A stretch of 15,521 nt of DNA from Mollicutes bacterium (GTDB lineage Bacteria; Bacillota_I; Bacilli_A; RF39; UBA660): contig JAAZBI010000066.1 of NCBI GenBank assembly GCA_012513875.1, positions 1 to 15,521 of the forward strand, given 5' to 3'. Shown here one piece after another: positions 13,806 to 15,521 of this stretch. Within the stretch, counting starts at the first letter, position 1. Every line of letters begins with the position of its first letter. The notes under the pieces are model-generated. The model did no database searches, was not told the origin of the DNA, and saw nothing but the letters and a program-made list of their open reading frames with translations. A program made the position numbers and the translations under genes.

Positions 13806-15452
13806 ATGAGTAAAATTAAAATTTTTGCTTTAGGCGGACTAAACGAAATAGGCAAAAATATGTATGTTATCGAAGTTGATAAAGATATTTTTATTTTTGA
13901 TGCGGGTTTAAAATATGCTGAAGAAAAATTATTTGGAATTGATTATATAATTCCTGATTATAGTTATTTAAAAGAAAACAACCAAAGAGTAAGAGGTATC
14001 TTCATTACTCATGGTCATGATGAGAACATTGGAGCATTACCACATATATTAGCAGATAATCCTTTGATTCCTGTTTATGCACCAAAGTTTACAATTGATA
14101 TTATAAAAAATATATTAGAAGAAGAAAAAATAAAAGCTCCAAATTTAATTGAAATTAATATTCATTCAAAAATTGAATTTGGAAATAATAGTGTTTTTCC
14201 AATTAGATTAACACATTCAATGCCTGATACTGTTGGTTATGTTTTAAATACAATTGATGGAGCTATTTTTTATACTGGTAATTTTGTTTTTGATCCAGCT
14301 ATGAGTGGAAATTATAAAACTGATATTGGTAAATTAGCTTATGTAGGTAAACAAGGAGTATTATGTTTGTTAAGTGAATCACTTTATGCAGAAAAAAAAG
14401 GATTTACTTCTCCAAATCATCGTTTATCATCATTGGTAAAAGACGCATTAAGAAAAAAACCAGAGCGTTTAATTTTTAACATCGTTTCAGCTAATATGTA
14501 TCGAGTAGAAGAATTATTCCGTGAAATAAGTTTAACAGATCGAAAAATAGTTATCATGGGGAAAAGATTACAAAATATGATTAACGATTTGATTGATATG
14601 AAGTATTTAAAGTTTGATAAAAATAAAATTGGATCATTAAATAATATTCAAGATGAAAATGTAGTTATTTTAATTTCTAGTGAAAAAGAGAAACCATTTA
14701 CATCATTAAGAAGAATAATTAATGGTTATGATAAATATATTAAATTAAAAGAAAGTGATACAGTTGTATTCTTAGAACCAATTGAAGATGGTATGGAAAG
14801 ATTATTTGCTAATATATCAGATACTATTGCTAGAATTGGTTCAGATATGATTTCTTTATCACCTAAAAAATATTTACAACATCACGCTTCAGCTGAAGAC
14901 TTAATGTTAATGTTAGATTTAATTAATCCTAAATATTATTTTCCAGTAATTGGTGATTATCGTTATCAAGTAGCTAATGCTAATATTGCTAAAAAGCTTG
15001 GCTATAATGAAAGTAATATAATTCTAAGAACTAATGGAGAAATAGCTGAAATCAATAATGGAGAATTACAAGATACATTAAATAAAATATCTAATGAAGA
15101 TGTTCTAATTGATGGAAACAGTGTTGGAGATATTGGAGAATTAGTTTTAAAAGATAGAGAAATGTTAAGTGATAACGGAATTGTTATTATTAGTACAACT
15201 TTAGATAAAAAAACAAAAAATATTTTAGCAGGACCAGAAGTTTTAACAAGAGGTTTTGTTTATGTAAAAGATAATTCACAATTAATTAGTGAAATTCAAG
15301 TTTTGGCAAAAAATGTTATTGAAAAAAATAACAACAATAATTATATCGAATATAATAAAATAAGAAATTTAATTCGTGATGAAATTGGTAAGTACTTATA
15401 TAAAGAAACAGAATGTAAACCAATGATTATCACCGTTATGTTAGAAGTATAG
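13806..15452 (+). CDS. rnj: RNase J-family protein with degenerate active site (J2-like)
   Basis: A beta-CASP metallo-beta-lactamase protein of 548 residues, matching RNase J1/J2 length (about 555). The fold is clear: ALGGLNEIGKNMYVIEVD (8-25), FDAGL (31-35), IIPDYSYL (48-55), the metal motif HGHDEN (69-74), THSMPDTVG (136-144), YTGNFVFD (156-163), HHASAEDL (359-366), PVIGDYR (380-386) and a C-terminal domain ending MIITVMLEV. RNase J1 is a 5' exonuclease/endonuclease in mRNA decay and rRNA processing. Here HxHxDH is HGHDEN (Asp to Glu, His to Asn), the Asp of TGDF is Asn159 and the His of PVHGE is Ile382. Four of seven expected metal ligands are changed, so hydrolytic activity is doubtful; it may act like RNase J2 as a partner of an active J1 elsewhere. 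It has its own promoter, ribosome binding site and terminator. Confidence 0.92.
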   Translation: MSKIKIFALGGLNEIGKNMYVIEVDKDIFIFDAGLKYAEEKLFGIDYIIPDYSYLKENNQRVRGIFITHGHDENIGALPHILADNPLIPVYAPKFTIDIIKNILEEEKIKAPNLIEINIHSKIEFGNNSVFPIRLTHSMPDTVGYVLNTIDGAIFYTGNFVFDPAMSGNYKTDIGKLAYVGKQGVLCLLSESLYAEKKGFTSPNHRLSSLVKDALRKKPERLIFNIVSANMYRVEELFREISLTDRKIVIMGKRLQNMINDLIDMKYLKFDKNKIGSLNNIQDENVVILISSEKEKPFTSLRRIINGYDKYIKLKESDTVVFLEPIEDGMERLFANISDTIARIGSDMISLSPKKYLQHHASAEDLMLMLDLINPKYYFPVIGDYRYQVANANIAKKLGYNESNIILRTNGEIAEINNGELQDTLNKISNEDVLIDGNSVGDIGELVLKDREMLSDNGIVIISTTLDKKTKNILAGPEVLTRGFVYVKDNSQLISEIQVLAKNVIEKNNNNNYIEYNKIRNLIRDEIGKYLYKETECKPMIITVMLEV

Positions 15453-15472
15453 AGTTATCTTTATACTTTTTT
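15445..15472 (+). terminator. Terminator after the RNase J gene
   Basis: AAGTATAGAG, loop TTAT, CTTTATACTT (10 pairs, one G-T wobble) leading into a T tract ending at 15472. The TAG stop (15450-15452) lies in the left arm. It ends two bases before the next promoter's -35. Confidence 0.8.
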
Positions 15473-15473
15473 C

Positions 15474-15502
15474 TTGACAAAAAAAAGTGGTTATCATATA
15501 AT
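15474..15502 (+). promoter_or_regulatory. Consensus sigma-A promoter at the window's right end
   Basis: TTGACA (15474-15479), a 17-base spacer, TATAAT (15497-15502): both boxes match consensus and the spacing is optimal. Transcription would begin near 15509, and the product lies beyond the window. Such a promoter usually serves a strongly expressed gene or a stable RNA. Confidence 0.88.
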
Positions 15503-15521
15503 TCATATTGCTTGCAAAAAA

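Noticed and set aside
1..15521. Search by eye for CRISPR arrays, tRNA genes, insertion sequences and attachment sites
   Set aside because: No regularly spaced direct repeats, tRNA-like TTCGANNC arms with matching acceptor ends, transposase or integrase frames, or flanking duplications were seen.

Overview
The window is about 15.5 kb of very AT-rich, tightly packed bacterial chromosome. It contains only housekeeping-type genes: translation, tRNA modification, cell division and RNA decay, plus several lineage-specific envelope proteins. The families seen (LepA, SerRS, TmcAL/YlbM, L32, TrmB, YtxH, TyrRS, cysteine-free S4, EzrA, RNase J) point to a low-GC Gram-positive bacterium of the Bacilli type. 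TGA is used as a stop (ends of the DUF948-like gene and of tyrS) and tryptophans in the recognised proteins are TGG, so this is the standard bacterial code and not the Mycoplasma code. EzrA suggests an FtsZ-dividing cell. My best guess is a small-genome, uncultured gut Bacilli lineage (RF39- or Erysipelotrichia-like), but that placement is inference. I see no mobile element, CRISPR array, tRNA or rRNA.

Layout: 1-4097 (+) holds the 3' part of lepA, a single-pass envelope protein with a pilin-like N terminus, serS, and a small helical protein. 4103-5222 (+) holds a small lipoprotein and an unknown helical protein, each with its own promoter. tmcAL (-) converges on them across a perfect 30-bp palindrome and diverges from rpmF. 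rpmF and trmB follow (+). 7393-9495 (+) is a tight operon: lipoprotein, acidic linker-like protein, DUF948-like membrane protein (YtxG type), YtxH. tyrS (+) then converges on a 67-residue unknown gene and rpsD (both -). ezrA and an RNase J-family gene (both +) close the window. A textbook TTGACA-17-TATAAT promoter sits at the extreme right end.

Context: from memory of Bacillus subtilis, the order trmB ... ytxG-ytxH ... tyrS, rpsD ... ezrA is the same backbone with many genes missing here, and tmcAL next to rpmF is another conserved pairing (ylbM-ylbN-rpmF) from which ylbN is absent. These orders support the gene calls.

The most interesting signals are: an RNase J-family protein that has lost four of seven expected metal ligands; a long, structured rpsD leader with a hairpin butted against the ribosome binding site; an acidic protein upstream of ytxG that looks like the N-terminal targeting region of an SftA-type DNA translocase without its motor; terminators folded into the last codons of genes, including one shared by two genes that both end in Lys-Arg-Asp; and a 67-codon unknown gene whose transcript should begin with the most GC-rich patch of the window. 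I do not see an obvious new defence or mobile system.
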